NCBI GenBank assembly: GCA_041581935.1
Contig: JBFICP010000143.1
Location: 1 to 8,313, forward strand
Reading direction: 5' to 3'
Length of the DNA: 8,313 bases
From: JAABYT01 sp041581935
GTDB taxonomy: Bacteria > Pseudomonadota > Gammaproteobacteria > HK1
Shown piece after piece: positions 7,076 to 8,313 of the stretch. The position numbers and the translations under genes were made by a program. The notes beneath the pieces are model-generated. The model was not told the origin of the DNA. It ran no database searches and was given only the letters and a program-made list of their open reading frames with translations. The stretch's first letter is position 1; each line of letters begins with the position of its first letter.

Positions 7076-8313
7076 TCAGCGCGGGTAGAGCACCGGAAGG
7101 TCGTCCGGCTTCTCCGGTACGGCCGAAGGGCGTCGCTTCAATCCGCGACGGGCCTGGCGCCACAGCGATTGTCCCTGCCAGGCTTGCGGGTCGCGTGCGT
7201 ACAAAGCCCGGTCGAGCTCTGCCAGCTCGGCGGCGAGCCCGGCATCGGCAAGACGTTGCGCCAGGGCCACCAAGCTTCCCGGCGGATCCTGGGGCCAGGT
7301 TTCGGCCGCCCAAGCGAGCAGCGCCGCGCGCGCCGCCGACGCATCGTCGTCGCGACAGGCGCGTTTGAGAGTCACCGGCGCGGTCGCATCCTGGGTGGCT
7401 ACGTCGGCGCCGGCTCGTGATGCGGCCCGCGCGCGGCGCCACGCCACCAAGGTCGCCAGCCACAGCACCAGCAGCAGGGCGCAAAGGCCCTGCCACAGCG
7501 GTAGCAGCCGCGGCGCGGCCGGCTGAGGGTCGGCCAAGGCGACGATGCCCGCGTCATCGTCACTCGCGCGCGCTGCGGCGGTCACTTCGAACATCCTCGC
7601 CGGAATCGTTGCCTGCCGGGCCACGTTGCGCTCGGTATCCCACCAGTCGATACGGATTTCCGGCAGGGTGTAAGTGCCCGGGTTGCCGGGTACGAGCGCG
7701 ATACGCTGCTCGCGGGCGCCATGCACCCAGTCGGTATCGGTCGTCGTGCGGGTGATCGGCTGATCGCCGTACTCCTTGATACCGTCGATGACGGTGATGG
7801 TAATTTCCGGAAGCTGCTCGGCGCTCAAGCCCACCGCCTCGAGTCGCAGCGTGCGGGTCACCGGCTCGCCGGCGTGCAGCGTATCCGGGCTTCGCGACCA
7901 TTCCTCGGACAGCAGCAGGCTTTTCGCCGGCAACCAGGTGGCGCCGGTAAACTCCGCCGGCGGGCCGAGCGCCGTTGCCCGTACCACGCGGGTACGCAGG
8001 CGCACGCGCTTGCCGCGCGCGAATAGACGACTCAACCCGGTGCCCGCCTGCCCCGGGTCGACCACCTCGCCTTCGAACTCCACCGGCGTCACGACCAGCT
8101 CGCCGCTCGCCTGGGGAAACACCGCGTAGCGCCGCTCGAGGACGCGATAGGATCGCCCGAGCCGAGTCGTGGTGTAGCTGATGTCGCGACCCAGACGTCT
8201 GATTACCGCGTTCCTGGCACTCGGCTCGGTGAGCGTACCGTCCACCACGTCGACGGCACGCAGCAGGCGCACCACGTAGCGCATCTGCGCCTGAACGTAG
8301 GCGGGGTCGGGCG
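7076..8313 (-). CDS. batD: BatD-like (oxygen tolerance) membrane protein, C-terminal part (runs off right edge)
   Basis: The minus-strand frame is open to the window edge, giving about 411 residues that end at the TGA at 7076-7078. The ATG at 8282-8284 is internal: the codons before it read DPAYVQAQ and lead into MRYVVRLLRA, the typical BatD (Q/V)AQxxYxVRLLRA segment. Beta-rich periplasmic segments follow, including WLPAKSLLLSEEWS, AGEPVTRTLRLEA and TLPEIRIDWWDTE, all characteristic of BatD. A single membrane helix (LPLWQGLCALLLVLWLATLV, about 7439-7504) precedes a cytoplasmic helical tail. BatD proteins are usually encoded with MoxR ATPase and von Willebrand A-domain proteins (BatA, BatB) in stress or maturation clusters, so those genes may lie just beyond the right edge. 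Their molecular role is poorly defined. The protein is anchored with its bulk in the periplasm. Confidence 0.9.
   Translation of the reverse strand, partial: PDPAYVQAQMRYVVRLLRAVDVVDGTLTEPSARNAVIRRLGRDISYTTTRLGRSYRVLERRYAVFPQASGELVVTPVEFEGEVVDPGQAGTGLSRLFARGKRVRLRTRVVRATALGPPAEFTGATWLPAKSLLLSEEWSRSPDTLHAGEPVTRTLRLEAVGLSAEQLPEITITVIDGIKEYGDQPITRTTTDTDWVHGAREQRIALVPGNPGTYTLPEIRIDWWDTERNVARQATIPARMFEVTAAARASDDDAGIVALADPQPAAPRLLPLWQGLCALLLVLWLATLVAWRRARAASRAGADVATQDATAPVTLKRACRDDDASAARAALLAWAAETWPQDPPGSLVALAQRLADAGLAAELAELDRALYARDPQAWQGQSLWRQARRGLKRRPSAVPEKPDDLPVLYPR

Noticed and set aside
8282..8284. ATG as the start of a 402-residue BatD-like protein
   Set aside because: The frame continues upstream to the window edge with family-typical residues (YVQAQ), so this Met is internal and the gene is truncated by the window.

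Overview
The window is GC-rich, densely coded bacterial DNA with six protein-coding genes, two of them cut by the window edges. The gene content (CcmI with its N-terminal membrane anchor, a YheS-type ABC-F ATPase very close to the enterobacterial protein, a proteobacterial-style BatD, and a TVP38/TMEM64 plus flavin disulfide reductase fusion) points to a high-GC gammaproteobacterium or a close relative. I cannot name the genus from sequence alone. No tRNA, rRNA, CRISPR array, insertion sequence or phage gene was seen; this looks like chromosomal core or near-core DNA.

Layout. At the left edge, on the minus strand, is the N-terminal part of ccmI (cytochrome c maturation). A 127-base gap separates it from a divergently transcribed plus-strand gene for a 713-residue membrane protein, which joins a TVP38/TMEM64 (SNARE-associated, DedA-like) membrane domain to a complete pyridine nucleotide-disulfide oxidoreductase. 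After a 182-base regulatory-looking gap comes a tight plus-strand operon of three genes: a cyclopropane-fatty-acyl-phospholipid synthase homologue (cfa), a geranylgeranyl-reductase-like flavoprotein 6 bases downstream, and a YheS-type ABC-F ATPase 5 bases further on. At the right edge, convergent on the minus strand, is the C-terminal part of a BatD-like protein.

How the genes may work together. The most interesting unit is the cfa/flavoprotein pair. A Cfa-type enzyme puts a one-carbon unit from S-adenosylmethionine onto the double bond of a phospholipid acyl chain, and the geranylgeranyl-reductase family uses FAD to saturate carbon-carbon double bonds in lipids. Such a pair could make a mid-chain methyl-branched or otherwise modified membrane lipid, analogous in logic (not in reductase family) to the methyltransferase plus flavin reductase route to 10-methyl fatty acids. 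This is inference. The region before cfa has a sigma-S-like extended -10 element, a 14-base palindrome touching the proposed -35, and a strong two-part hairpin ending just before the ribosome binding site, so the operon may be controlled at both transcription and translation. The upstream fusion protein has a Tyr where lipoamide dehydrogenase has its catalytic His, as in mercuric reductase, yet lacks the mercuric reductase metal-binding termini; its substrate is unknown.
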